64,000 bases of DNA from Medicago truncatula (lineage: Eukaryota; Streptophyta; Magnoliopsida; Fabales; Fabaceae), in the NCBI RefSeq assembly GCF_003473485.1, contig NC_053042.1, forward strand, positions 56,197,762 to 56,261,761. The letters are read 5' to 3'. Each line of letters begins with the position of its first letter. The first letter of the stretch is position 1. Positions 48,001 through 59,640 of the stretch are shown here, in pieces. Below the pieces are notes generated by a model. That model was given only the letters and a program-made list of their open reading frames with translations. It made no database searches and had not been told where the DNA came from. The translations under genes were made by a program, and so were the position numbers.

Positions 48001-50298
48001 AAACTCATCAAATGCAGGTCTCCCAATCTGTACATTTTGCAAGAAAATCCACTAATAAAAAAAAGTACAAGTTTAACTCCAATATGACAAAATATGCATT
48101 GTTCTTCAACCCAAAACAAAAACAGCATTTAAAACACAGATGAAAAAAGTATGAGCATAAAATTTAGCAATTGCAGCTTTTAGTAAATGAAGAAACTCCT
48201 TAAAACACGAAAAATAATCAGGAGCATGATATAATGTAAGCTTTATGAATATAGGAACAAGTGAACAATTGCAAATACCTCACGTTCAATGCGCAACAAG
48301 AACTGGAAACCTTTCTCATATGGAACCTGAGAATACACATCATCGGGGTCAATTCCTTCCTGGTTATTTTTTAGCTTAGTCAACTCCATATTGTCCTTGA
48401 ACCTCTCTACATCCTCATTTAAACCCCTCCAACCAATTCCAATATTCAACAAGGCTCTTTTCTCTCCTTGTACAGCCTCCACAATCCTCCGCTCTGCATA
48501 AGTAGTGAATCCCTAAAACCACAATCAACAATAACGACTTAAAGTTCAAATGTTTAACTTTGGTATGAAAAACTACAACAGAAATCGGTTTATAAAGCAA
48601 AAATGGGTGACCAATTGTTCTCCATGTCAACCAATGAAATAAACAACTTAAGATAAGATACCAAAGCAAAAGTTTCTTGGTTTTCCAAAAGAAAGCCAAT
48701 CAAAGGAAGAATGCAAAAACTAACAAAGGTTACATTTTTAATCGGAAAAATAATACTTGTTAGTACATGATGTTTTCCTACAATGATGAAGCGACAATAT
48801 CATCAAACATGCAAACTATAAAAACCGGAGCAGCACATACATAATAAGGCTGCCCTGTTTCTGTAGTGATTTTTATCGTTACGTATATAACGAGGAGTGA
48901 ACTTAATAAATCCCCATAAGTAAATTTTTAGACTAGCTGATATAACTTGAAGACATAAGCAAACCAGAATATGAGGTGACTTTCTCATTTGCAGACACAC
49001 AAATACTAAAGCATTAAGGCTACGTTTTTGGATAAACAACTTAATTAAGCGCTGATAGCATAAGCACGTATCATATAAGTGCTTAAACATTGGTTATTTC
49101 TATCACAAAAAATAAAACAAATTCAAATTGTTGTCATATTAGTCATAAGTTGTTTTCCCAAACTATTATGGGGAGTTGTGGAAATAAGTTAAAAAAAAAA
49201 GCTTATAGACATGTTATAAACTGTTTTAATAAGTAAACATGAGTTGAAAACAATCTTATACATATAAGCTCAAATAAGTCAATCCAAACATGTATGACAG
49301 GTATAATGAATAGCATAGTATTATAGCAATACCTCGTTGAGCCAAAAATGTTCATTGGTCTTGTTAGTGATCAAGTTCCCAGTCCAGCTGTGAGCAAGTT
49401 CATGAGCCACAACCTGTGCACCAGTTGCATCCCCTTTAATAACTGTTGGGGTCAAGAACACCATCCTAGGATTCTCCATACCACCATAAGGAAAACTAGG
49501 TGGCAAAACCAACAAATCAAATCTCTCCCACTCATAATTTCCAAACAATCTTTCCCCTTCCCTAATCATATCCTCAGTTCCATCAAACTCTTTAGCAGCT
49601 GAATCCAACAGTTGAGTCACAGCTTCAGCATAAACCCTAGTCCTGGGCCCCACCTCCCTGTTATCAAGCTCCCCAACTGCAAATGCAAAAAGGTAAGGTG
49701 GAATTGGAAGTTCCATCTCAAACTCTTCCACCACTCTACCTTTGGACGAATTCCCAAAACACTCGTCGTCAACCAATGATTCGCGGAGCGCCACATGTTT
49801 TGCAGCCATAACAGCCGTCAATTCTTTGGGAATATTCAACCGGGCCGAATAACAAACCCTAATGGCTGGTGTGTCCTGACAAGGGAAAACAGAACGGGCA
49901 TGAATGGCTTGGCATTGAGTATAGACAAAAGGGTGTTTTTTGTTGAAAGTTTGAGGAGGTAAGAGCCATTGAAGAGCAGAGGAAGAAGGGGAGGTGGTGT
50001 AAGTGATGAGAAAGGAGGTGTGGTTAGAAAGAGTGAGGGTGAGTTTAGAACCCTTGATTGGGTCGATGGTTGGAGAGAGGGAAAAGGGAATTGGAGTGGA
50101 TTGAGTTGGGTCGGTGATGGAGTGGATGTCAAGGGAACGAGTGTCGAGGAAGAAAGGACCAGAGTGAGGGGTTTGGAGAGTGAAAAGTGCTGAAGCATGA
50201 ATGGTTGAAGATGGGAAATCTAAGTAGAGTGTGAGGGAAATGTGAGTGGTTGGTGGGTGAGTTGAATCTGTGTATGAATGAGGATCAACGGGTGCCAT
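45037..50298 (-). CDS. LTA4H: Leukotriene A4 hydrolase homologue (M1 aminopeptidase / epoxide hydrolase)
   Basis: Cytosolic M1-family zinc aminopeptidase. Four exons: 50298-49333, 48512-48279, 48027-47701 and 45333-45037, giving 607 aa. The ATG at 50298 (MAPVDPHSYTDSTHP) matches the start of the plant family; a longer open frame upstream begins only at TTG. The peptide-binding GGMEN is at 272-276, the zinc site HELAH at 299-303, and the third ligand E322 in WLNE is the last codon of exon 1, continuing GFTTYAERR in exon 2. The C-terminal GRMK (555-558) keeps the Arg and Lys that bind the substrate carboxylate in animal LTA4H. Intron 3 (2.4 kb) hosts a GC-rich inverted-repeat element and an 89-bp repeat; intron 1 hosts a MITE. 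The in vivo plant substrate is not known from the sequence. Confidence 0.94.
45760..46481. mobile_element. GC-rich inverted-repeat (hAT-like) element in intron 3 of the LTA4H homologue
   Basis: The ends CTGTTGTCAATAGCGG and, in reverse complement, CTGTTGTCAAAGCGG are inverted. Each is followed by about 100 bp of CpG-dense sequence (CGGCGCGGAGCGGCC; GCGCCGCGCCG), unlike the AT-rich intron. The middle 430 bp is AT/CT-rich and looks like a plant 5' UTR. A nested end-like TTTTGACAACCCTGTG at 45888 is typical of hAT-type MITEs. The target duplication is unclear. Confidence 0.65.
46975..47144. mobile_element. Possible small hAT-like MITE
   Basis: The ends are CAGTGTTATC and, in reverse complement, CAATGTTATC. 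The interior has GCCATGGCAAAAAGCAAAAAAT and its near-inverse GGCCATGGCAATAGGCAAAAAAT. It resembles common legume MITEs, but no exact duplication flanks it. Confidence 0.35.
47278..47440. repeat. 89-bp tandem repeat, two copies
   Basis: GAGTGCAGCAATTTTGTAAA begins at 47278 and at 47367. Each is followed by TGAATACATATTCCATATAAG and ATATCAATAATATCAATCAA. Intronic and non-coding. Confidence 0.85.
49017..49290. mobile_element. MITE in intron 1 of the LTA4H homologue
   Basis: The left end GGCTACGTTTTTGGATAAAC, then AACTTAATTAAGCGCTGATAGC, mirrors the right end ATAAGCTCAAATAAGTCAATCCAAACATG. This is a well-known, abundant legume MITE layout (GGxxxGTTTGGATAAACAAC...GTCAATCCAAAC). Internal TTATAGACATGTTATAA is palindromic. 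Confidence 0.6.
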
Positions 50299-51158
50299 TG
50301 TTGTTGTTGGTGAATGGAGTAAAAATGGGAATAGAGGAAGGAGAAGAAGAAGAACATGCAAGAGATTAATACTATTGTTTTGTTTTGTTAAACTTGATTG
50401 AGGTTGATTCTTTTCTTAGCGGTGAGAGAGAAAGGCATAAAAGGACGATTTTTTTTATTTTTTGGTCAGGAAGAAGACGAATTATATTTTATGGGTTTTG
50501 TTAACGAGTACCGGAGTAATTTTTAAAGATTCTACAAAAAAAAATTATTTTATATAAAAATAAAACTATAGTTATATTTTTGTGTAGAATAAACATACGA
50601 GCATGCATACAAGGTTAGGATCTACGACACAATAATAAATAATCAAAGTTTTAAGAAATTTACATGGAAATGACAATTTTGATATTAAAATTTAAAAAAA
50701 TTGGGTGCAGCTAAAATTATATAGGACGAGTTTAAATTAAATAATATATGAACATCTATATGCTTTAGGTTATAAAATATAACAAAGATAATTCTTAAAG
50801 CGTAAAAGAGAAGAAAAAAGATGATGAAGATCCGTTAATTTATGGTTTTTTTCTCATTTTGAACTCCTTATATTTTATACACTATTTTGATGGGAATAAG
50901 AGAGGATATGCAATATGTTTCTTATGGTTAATTAAATATTGAATTAATTATCCAAAAAATTAAGTTATGTATGTAATTTTGTATAAACAATAATATGGTA
51001 ATCCAAAAAAGAAAAAAGAAAATAAAAAAGCTTAAAAAAAAAAAGAGAATAAAATGGATTAAGAAATAACATAATTGGGGATTTGGCGCACAGAGAAGAA
51101 GCATAGATTAAGAGGGAACGGAGTTTGGAAAATTGAAAGAGAGAGAGAGAGAGAGAAG
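50299..51158. promoter_or_regulatory. Divergent intergenic region between the LTA4H homologue and TON1
   Basis: 860 bp separate the two start codons, which point away from each other, so both promoters must lie here. A GA repeat, (GA)n at 51138-51156, sits directly before the TON1 ATG and is likely its 5' UTR. AT-rich stretches occur at 50560-50800 and 50940-51060. No specific TATA box could be fixed. Confidence 0.5.
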
Positions 51159-54065
51159 ATGGATGATTATACTCGAGAAATGATGGACCTGAAGACACTC
51201 GTCACTCGCACTCTTGAGAAGAAAGGCGTTCTCGCCAGGATCCGCGTATGTTACCTACTTTTCCCCCTTTTCATTTTTCAATTTCAATTAGGGTTCTTTT
51301 TAGATCTAATTCGTCTCTAACCTTGGGTTCTTCTTCAATTCAATTTAATTCTTTGTTTCAGGCTGAGCTTAGAGCCAGTGTATTCGAGGCTATTGAAGAA
51401 GAAGATCGTGTCATTGAAAAGGACCAAGCTTTGCCACCTGCATTGTTAGGTAGCTGCAATGATCGTGCTAAACAGCTTCATGCTTCCCCTTCTGGTCAGT
51501 ACCAATATTCTACTCTATATTTTTCCCAATTGTTATCTGCACCTAACCATAATATAATTTGAGCTTAAATTTCTTAAATTTATTTATTACCAGATATTCC
51601 TTTGCCTTTATCGTTTCCGATCCGACCCTTGTGTTCTGTTCTGTCCTGCCTACTTAGGTTTTACGAGGCTCACAATGACAGCTGCTTTATGCTCTTTTTA
51701 GTTCAACCAATGACTTCTAATAATTTAACCAAACACACTCTTATGTTTTGAGATGCTCATGTTTTTCTAATGCTTTTTTATGATCTATTATCAAATTCTC
51801 ATCTTACTTTTGGTTATTCGCCATGCAGGTAGGCTTCTTACTGCACTCATATGTGAATACCTTGACTGGGCCCAGCTAAACCACTCACTAAAAGTTTATC
51901 TTCCAGAGTGTAATTTGGTAATCAATCCATTTATATTTTGCCATTGTATTTATTATCTCGTTGCTATTTGTTAATTACTGTTATTATGTTGCTTTGGACT
52001 TGACATACTCCTTCTTGCAGGAAAAGGATTCCTGGAAGTCTGAGTTGAAAGAATTTAGTAGCAAAAATGGATACGATCTTAATAGAAATGGAGATGCCCC
52101 TGTGCTTCTGGATGTTCTCGAAGGATTCTTGAAATTTGAGGTTAGTTAGTTGCACTCATCATGTTATTTTTTCATTTTTTACCGTGCTGTTTTTTTATCT
52201 GGGCTTTCTAGGTTGTACTGCATTGTGGTTATGATGGGTTTTGGATCTTATAATAATGTAATCTAGGATTGCATAAGCTGCAGTTTTATTTGGTTTTGTT
52301 TGATTGAATCTAAGCTAAACCTTTTTGTTCACATTCTAGTGTTCTTCTGGTCAAGCTAGAAAGCGCTAACCGTGTTTAATGTCACAGCTTGTGAACTGTT
52401 CTCCTTCCACATGTCTTATGTTGCATGTAGTGTGATAACTCAAGTTTGGCTAGCTAGAAATCCTATTACAGCTGGAGTTATGTCAAAATGCTGTAGTTTT
52501 CTTTGGTTGGGTTAATTATGATTTTGAGAATTGTTGAGGTGAAATGTTGCAATCTGAGACTTTTGAAATTTCAAATTAGATATTGAGGAAGCAGTGATAT
52601 ATAGAAACAGATGAAGTGATGTTTTTTGTAAATTTGAAATATCATCTTGACAATTTAGAGTATAGATGACATGAAATTAAGACCGCTGCCTTGCTTGAGT
52701 GACCTATACGGCGCAACCTGATTTTTCTGCTGACTTAGGGATCTTTGACTGAGTTGTACTGCGATTGTGTATACTCACTTGACGACAAAATAATATAAAC
52801 AGAAAAACAAGAAATCATTTTGGGGATCTTTTCATCTGTACAGGAATTTCTACCTTCTGTTGATGATAGTACAATTGGGGATTTTTTTTCATCTGACCTG
52901 TGCAATAAAAATAATGAAACGATTTGAAAACCAGATATTAGAATAGTTGCAAATGTGTACTGACTGTTTATTGATTGTTTGCATGGTGATTATGATTTGA
53001 TAGAACTTATCCCAAGCAAGAGCTAGCGGTAGGAGGCTTACCACTTCAGACACCGAGCCTTTGCCAAACTCGGAATCACGGAACACGCGAAGGCATTCTT
53101 CATCATCTGTTGCTGGTGGCTTACCTCCACTAGGAAGGTGCATAGCTGACCTTAAGTGAACATTTGTTTAAGCATAAAAAATGTTTTTAAAGTCGTATAA
53201 AAGAGTGATTTCTGTCCAAAAAGAAGTTGCATAAAAGAATGATATAGTTTTTTAGATATTTCACATAGAACAGAATATATTTTTTGTTTGGTTTCATTAT
53301 AGAAAACACTTTGTAGTTTAAACTGTATTCTCAATTACAGTTTTTATTTTTTAGATGCTACTTAGTAGCTTTTCAAAATAACCAGAAATCCTGTTGTTTC
53401 TTCACACTTTTTTTTTTTCTTTTCAGAAGATCACATGATATTTTTTTATGAAATGCTTTTTTTTTTCATGAAAATTGCTGTTAAAAACATGCTTTTATTT
53501 TGCAAGTTGGTCTACCTTATTGTTATTTTAAATTTATTTATTTGTTTTACAACTTCTCTATTTCTTTCTTAGTAGAAATTTTTAAAGTAACACATGTATT
53601 TTGTTGCAGGGCTGTTCCTTCATCTCAGGCATCTGGTGGGTATTTACTGTGATTAACTTTTAGAGTAATTTACTTGTATGCTTGGAAATTTCGTTTAATT
53701 TACACTCTAGCATTCAGATAGAAGAGGAGGACCCTCCGCGTCTTCATACAGAAAGGATGAGTACAATTGGCGATATGACAGTGATGAACTTCCCGAAGAT
53801 GTAATTCAAGCATCAAGTGCTCTGGAAAATCTTCAATTGGACAGAAAAGCTAGGAATCTAACATCATCTTGGCGGTTCGTTTTGATTCAATTCTGACGAT
53901 ATTATTGTCACTACTCATAAAACATTCATATTTTATCACCATCTTTGTAGTTGGTTATGATAGCATTCAGAGCATTAACAATAACCTTTCTCTGATTTTC
54001 ATTGATGCTGCAGACACGCTGGTGATGGAATGAGTGAGGATGATGGCAGGGCTGACCATGTTTAG
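51159..54065 (+). CDS. TON1: TONNEAU1 protein
   Basis: Cortical microtubule-organising protein related to the animal centrosomal protein FOP. It acts in the TON1-TRM-PP2A complex that sets the preprophase band. Eight exons: 51159-51245, 51362-51494, 51829-51917, 52021-52140, 53004-53137, 53610-53635, 53718-53874 and 54014-54065, giving 265 aa, close to the 260 aa of Arabidopsis TON1a. The start MDDYTREMMDLKTLVTRTLE, the LisH-type segment LLTALICEYLDWAQLNHSLK (76-95) and the C-terminal DGMSEDDGRADHV are typical. Exon 6 is a 26-nt microexon, required for frame. Intron 4 is 863 bp without a recognised insertion. Plants often have two TON1 copies; only one is in this window. Confidence 0.96.
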
Positions 54066-55597
54066 GGACATATATTGCTTGTATTGTATAACCATATTCT
54101 GTCCTGTATTTTAATGTGTATTCTGAATTTTCTGCCGTTGGTGATGATTGTATGAGCCCGATTTTATGTAAGATTATATTTATCGTGATATGATTTAGTG
54201 TTGTCATTGAGCTTTTTCCTTCCAAATTTTCCTTTTCGCTCGTATCTGAGAATTTTATCTAGATGTGTCGATAATGTCGGCCCATGTTTGCCAAAGGAAC
54301 CCCAGCTAATTGACATCTAGTCTGGTGAAATTTTTTGTGAGTAATAAGTTGAATTCAAGGCAGCCATGCTTTCTAGGTTCTTTGGTTTTATGGTATTGCT
54401 TTGACGGTACTAAAATATTTTTGTTGACGATGGCAGAACATGTGGGCTCCGAGTCCGAGGAATAGGGTGAGAGCAGGCTCATGAATGCTGTCATTGCTTG
54501 ATTGTTCTTTCACGATAAATTTTGGCTAATTTTTTTCAAGAGAAATGATACGTGAACAACCAATTTGTACAACGAACAACTTGTTTTATATTTATAAATA
54601 TATTTTGTCAAATATCGATTTTTATGTACCTCACAATGCTATATGTTGTTGTATTGGTTGTTCAATTTTAGTTGTCCAAATAACATAGTAGCTTTTATGT
54701 GTTTTTTTTATAGAATTGTTTAGAAGTTTAGTTTTTTAGAACTACTATTTTCAGTTTTATTTTTTTATTTCTTATTTCGAGAAAAATCTACTTGCATTTT
54801 GATTATTGAATGGATATTTACAAGTACATGTGAAAAAATATATTTATTTGATAAATATTACTTCAGAATAGATTAATTTAGCCGATGATGTTATGAATGT
54901 TTGAAAACTTGGTAGTGTCCGGAGGATTTTTAGGTAAAATGATAGATTAATTTTTTGAAAAATTAATAGATAAATTTATTTCGAAATATAATAATGAAAA
55001 TACTTATGAAATTATACTTGTTTTGTTTTGGCAAAATAATAAAAGTATTTGATATTTTGATAGTTTTTATTTTTGAAGGATTGATATTTTGATGGTTATT
55101 TACGAACATCTTATTATGTTTAATGAATGATTTATTGATTAAATCAAAGAAGCTAATGTGAGTAGATTTTTTTTATTAACTACGGCAAAAATATTATTGA
55201 TTTTGATTTTAATTTAATATTATAATTGTAAATGTGTTATATTGTTAATATATAACAATCAAAGGAAATTGGGCTGATGTCACTTTCCTTTGATATGATA
55301 AAATCAAGTTTAATAAGAATGAGAGGGGCTGATGTCAATATATTTGTCACTGGCAAGCTAGTTTGTTGAAATTGCTCGATAGACACCTCAAAGGAAATTG
55401 TTTATTTTTATAGAGACGAATGTGGTTTATATGTGTTAAATGAATTTGATTTTGATTTAAAAAAACATTTATACTTTAGTGTGAAACCGTGGTAAAAATA
55501 AAAATAAAAAAGGGTATTTTGTATTTGAAAAGAGGTGGAGAAACCTATTAGGGCATTAGACCCTCTCTCTCGAGTGATTCTTTTCCTTTTTGAAGAG
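54066..55597. other. Intergenic DNA
   Basis: The first 150-200 bp look like the TON1 3' UTR. The rest is AT-rich and no gene or element was recognised. Confidence 0.45.
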
Positions 55598-56728
55598 AAA
55601 ATACGAAGGACTTGCTGTGGGAATAGACCTTTGTACTACGTATTCATGTGTTGCTGTATGGCAGGAACAATACGGTACGTGCTAAGAGGTTAATTGGTAA
55701 GAAGTTTAGTGATCCTGTTGTTCAAGATGATATATTGTTATGGTCATTCAAGGTCACTGCCGGTGATAATGGAGTGGACATTAGTGGGAATTCAAAAGAA
55801 CACTTTCTTTCGTTGTTGTCGCCACTATTGAAGTAGATTCTTTATTTGATTTTTCTTCATCGATCAATAGGGCCAAGTTTGAGGAAATGAATATGGACCT
55901 TTTTAAGGAGTGTATGAAGATTGTTGAAAGTTGTCCTTGTTGGTGGGTCTTCTAGGTTTCCCAATGTACAAAGGACAAGGAGTTGTGCAAGGGCATTAAT
56001 CCTGATGAGGTTGTAGCTTATGGCGCAGCTGTTCAGGCTGCATTGTTGAGTGAAGGCATTCAGAATGTTCCAAAGTTGGTGCTGCAGGATGTTACACCTT
56101 TGTCTCTTGTCATTGAAGTGATAGGAAATTTAATGAAACACTTTGCATCCCTGTCAATAAAACAAAAGCCTATATAACAACCAAAGATAACCAAACCATT
56201 TCCTCTATTCATGTTTATGGGGGTGAGAGAACAAGAGCCAGTGATAACAATTTGCTCGGTTCTTTTATTTTGTCTGGTATTCCCCCAGCTCCTCGCGGCT
56301 CCCCTTTTTCAAATGTTTGTTTTTCTATTGATGAAAATGGTATTTTGACAGTTTCCGCTAAGAATATTGCTTCTGGCAGTTCAAATAAGATTACAATTAC
56401 CAATCACAAAGAAAGGTTGTCAAGTGAGGACATTAAAAAATTAATTCAAGAAGCTGAGAATTACTGTATTGAAGACAAGAAATTCCTAAGGAAGGCTAAA
56501 CCATGGAATGCATTGGATGACTACATTTACAAAATCAGAAATGCTTTAAAGAAAGAGGATATTAATTTGAAGCTCTCCTCAGAAGAAATTGAGAAGATCG
56601 AATCTGCAATTGCAGTGGCCACGAATTTGGTTGATCAGAAAAACCAGCAAGTTGAAATAGATGTTCTGGAAGATCATGTAAAGGAACTTCAGAGTTGGAT
56701 GAAACAGATTATAGCTAAGACTACTTAG
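55598..56728 (+). pseudogene. Cytosolic HSP70/HSC70 pseudogene with large internal deletions
   Basis: Pieces of HSP70 in order: [20 protein letters not shown] (ATPase domain start), [75 protein letters not shown]. Then comes a continuous frame (56252-56728) from GSFILSGIPPAPRG through IDENGILTVSAKN, ending KQIIAKTT. Most of the nucleotide-binding domain between these pieces is missing. Several frame changes separate them, and the phosphate-loop Gly of IDLGTT is Cys. The C-terminal EEVD of cytosolic HSP70 is absent. The 159-codon C-terminal frame could still make a substrate-binding fragment if transcribed, but no evidence for that is visible. Confidence 0.88.
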
Positions 56729-58080
56729 TTCTTTATTTTGTTTTTTCTCAGTTAAGGTTTTAAGTGTTGTCTTTTTGTTTAGTATGCATTAAGTCTAATA
56801 ATTTTCTGGTAGAGACATGTTATCTAAACCATTCCAACAACAGTGTGCTGAAACCATATGATGCAGACACTCTTGTTTCCATTAAGATTAATTTAGATTT
56901 TATTAGTTTACAAGTTTCTTTGAGTCTTCTCCAAGATTTTAATCTGCTGCATAATCAGTTGGTCGATTTCCTTTGCTTGAGTACAGAATAGAAGAGTTAT
57001 TTTTTGTTTCATGCTCAAACTTGTATTGAAATTTAAAAAATTAGACTAAGGCTTCAGCAGAATTTGTATTATAGAAAAATGGTGATGTCTTCTTAATTAA
57101 AAACACTTACAAGCATCTCCTATATGTAATTTTTTTCCTTCTTTCTTTCTGAATTTGCAGGATAATGATAACTCCCAAAAAAATTTAGTAAATTTTAAGC
57201 ACCAATACTTGTCAAATGACTCAAACCGTAGTTTATTCCCTCCTTAGACTTGATTACATATCTTGTTACTTTAGATTATAAATCAGTTCAGGAAGATCAT
57301 TAACATCTATGTGTTGAAACAAAGGATTGACATGATGCTTGCTTAACTTGTGAACTGTTTTTGGTAGTCACTTATTTAAAACTTATCTGTTTAGTTTCAT
57401 TATAATGTGAATATCATGATATTGAATATGCATATCATACATTGAAATTATCTTGCTAAATCAAAGAATTCACTGATTTCAGTGACTTGCCAACATAAAA
57501 TATCATCGAGTACACAGCAAGTAACTAAAAATGATCCAAACCCCTGAATATCTTATAAACATAGATATGATTTTTAAGTGTTGCTAAATCATCATAAGTG
57601 TTGCTTCAAATAAAATAAAAAAATGCAAATGCATTGAAATGATATGATATGATTGATTATTTATTATTATTATTATTATTAATGTTTAATATATTTTGAA
57701 GCAGTAATTAGAATAAAACAATTTAAGTGAGGGATTGGTGGGGAGATGACCGGCATAACGTGTTTGGAAGAATCATAGAAGTTGGAAACTCCCACTCAAG
57801 AGAAAGATTGTTGGGTTTTAAGTATCGGTGATCAAGTTTACATCGTTTATAAATGTGTAAAATGTTAGATATATGAGAGATGTGACACATATATCTAATG
57901 CCTTGAGATTTTAGATGAAGATGCATTATTTTTCTCTTTTTTGTGGTCCTAGAACTTTAATTTGTTGTTGAACCTGACGCTATCTCAATCTCTTCAACAT
58001 TTACAAAACAAGATCCAAAGTGACCTAAGTAAATTTGAATGAAAATCGTTCGATCATAAATTTTAAACATTTGTTTATAC
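56729..58080. other. Intergenic DNA
   Basis: No gene recognised. An (ATT)n run is at about 57661-57680. 57720-57930 contains phrases (GGAAACTCCCACTCAAGAGAAA, GGGTTTTAAGTATC) that look repetitive but could not be assigned. Confidence 0.4.
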
Positions 58081-58454
58081 TACTCTCTCCATCCTAAATT
58101 ATATGACGTTTTGAACATTTCATATTTATTAAGAAATATAATTAATTTTGTGTGAGAAGGAAATACTATAAGTTGTTTTACAAAATTGTTCTTGATAAAT
58201 GATATGAAAAAGATAAATATAAGAATTGAAAGAAGATAGAGTATTTAATAGTTAAGGATGTAGTAAGAAAAATAACATTTGTCGTTGATAAATGATATGA
58301 AAAAGATAAATGAAAGAATTGAAAGAAGAGAGAGTATTAAATAGTTAAGGATGTAATAAGAAAAATAATATTAATGAATCATTGATATTGTAAAACGACG
58401 TATATTTAGAACAATTATTTTTTCAAAACGATATAATTTATGAAGAATGAAGTA
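58081..58454. mobile_element. Stowaway-type MITE
   Basis: The left end TACTCTCTCCATCCTAAATT, then ATATGACGTTTTGA, is inverted at the right (reverse complement TACTTCATTCTTCATAAATT, then ATATCGTTTTGA). This is the widespread plant 'CTCCCTCCGTCC' Tc1/mariner-derived MITE. The interior carries two copies of a block of about 85 bp (GATAAATGATATGAAAAAGA at 58194 and 58284), so it is longer than usual. Confidence 0.75.
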
Positions 58455-59640
58455 TTACGATAAAGTCCGTATGTCAAGTACCTACAATTATAGGTAAAGT
58501 GATAAAAAAAAAAAAACATTTAATGCGAGTTGAAATATACAATTTTCAACTTCACAACAATGTGAGTTATTTTGAATATAATTAGGTCAATTGACAATAC
58601 ACAAGTTGATGGAGTGTTATGGTCCAAGATATTTTCATCAAAATTAGAAAGTGCAAAGAAGAGTGAGATATATTGGAATAAAAGCTGGAGTTAGTTACAT
58701 TATTATATGAATATAGGAGAAGGTTTCAATATTACTATTACTAAATTAAGAAGAGAACAGAAAAAGGAGGAAAATTAGGCTAAAAATGTGGTTAGTTGAA
58801 GGTCAAAGTCAAAACCCCACCAATGCATTAATTAAAAAAATAGAAAAAAACCAAAATTGCCAATCAACCCCAAAAGCCCTTAGCTTGGGAAATTCCCTCA
58901 CCACCAAACCAAACCTAGTTCTTTTTTTATTATTTTTTTAATTAATTCCTTTTTATGGGTACAAAATTTACAATGAATTAGGAAAGAGAAAGAGAAAAGA
59001 CCCATATAGTATACCAATTCAATTCAATTCCCCCAAATCTACAAATCAAACAAACCTTCAACTTTCTCACCCCTCTTTCCCTCAAAACTCTTTGCCCCCA
59101 AACCTTAATCAATTTTTCTATCTAAGGTACGATCAAAAATTAAATCTTTTCAATTTTTAATATCTGGGTTTTTATTTTTTTACATGCCATTGTGTCTTTC
59201 TTTTCTTGTTTGAATAATTTCAAGAGATGCCCTTGATTCATTATGATTGTAAAGATTGATCCTTTTTGGTTGTTGATTGATGAAACCCTCATTATGATAT
59301 TAATTTGATTGATAATCAATGATGGGGTATCTGTATTGATTATGATCTCAAATCCTTGTGCAGGTTTGGGACATTGTTGCAAATAAATAACAACAAAGTC
59401 TTTGATGGTTTCTTCCACTTTTACATATTATTATGATGTCAGTATTCATTACTAGGCATTTGATTTCTGGAGCTTGTGATAGTGACTTTGGCTCTGTAAC
59501 GTAGATAGATGGTGTAGATTATAAGATAGAAAGAAAAAGAGAAGAAAAAAAACTAGGTCATTTTTATTTGTATTGTCATTGACTTTTATTTGATGATATA
59601 TTTGTTGATCAGTTGTGTGGGTGAGGTTATGTTGTAAGGC
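58455..59640. other. Intergenic DNA and 5' leader of the PP2C gene
   Basis: 58980-59126 is C/T-rich and 5'-UTR-like. A donor, aag|gtacgatc at 59127, and an acceptor, ttgatcag at 59612, would remove a 486-nt leader intron, leaving 28 nt before the ATG. This exon structure is inferred from consensus only. Confidence 0.5.

Noticed and set aside
50299-50361. N-terminal hydrophobic extension (HVLLLLLPLFPFLL) of the LTA4H homologue as a signal peptide
   Set aside because: The frame upstream of 50298 begins at TTG, not ATG. The first in-frame ATG is at 50298 and matches the family start, so the extension is 5' UTR read in frame.
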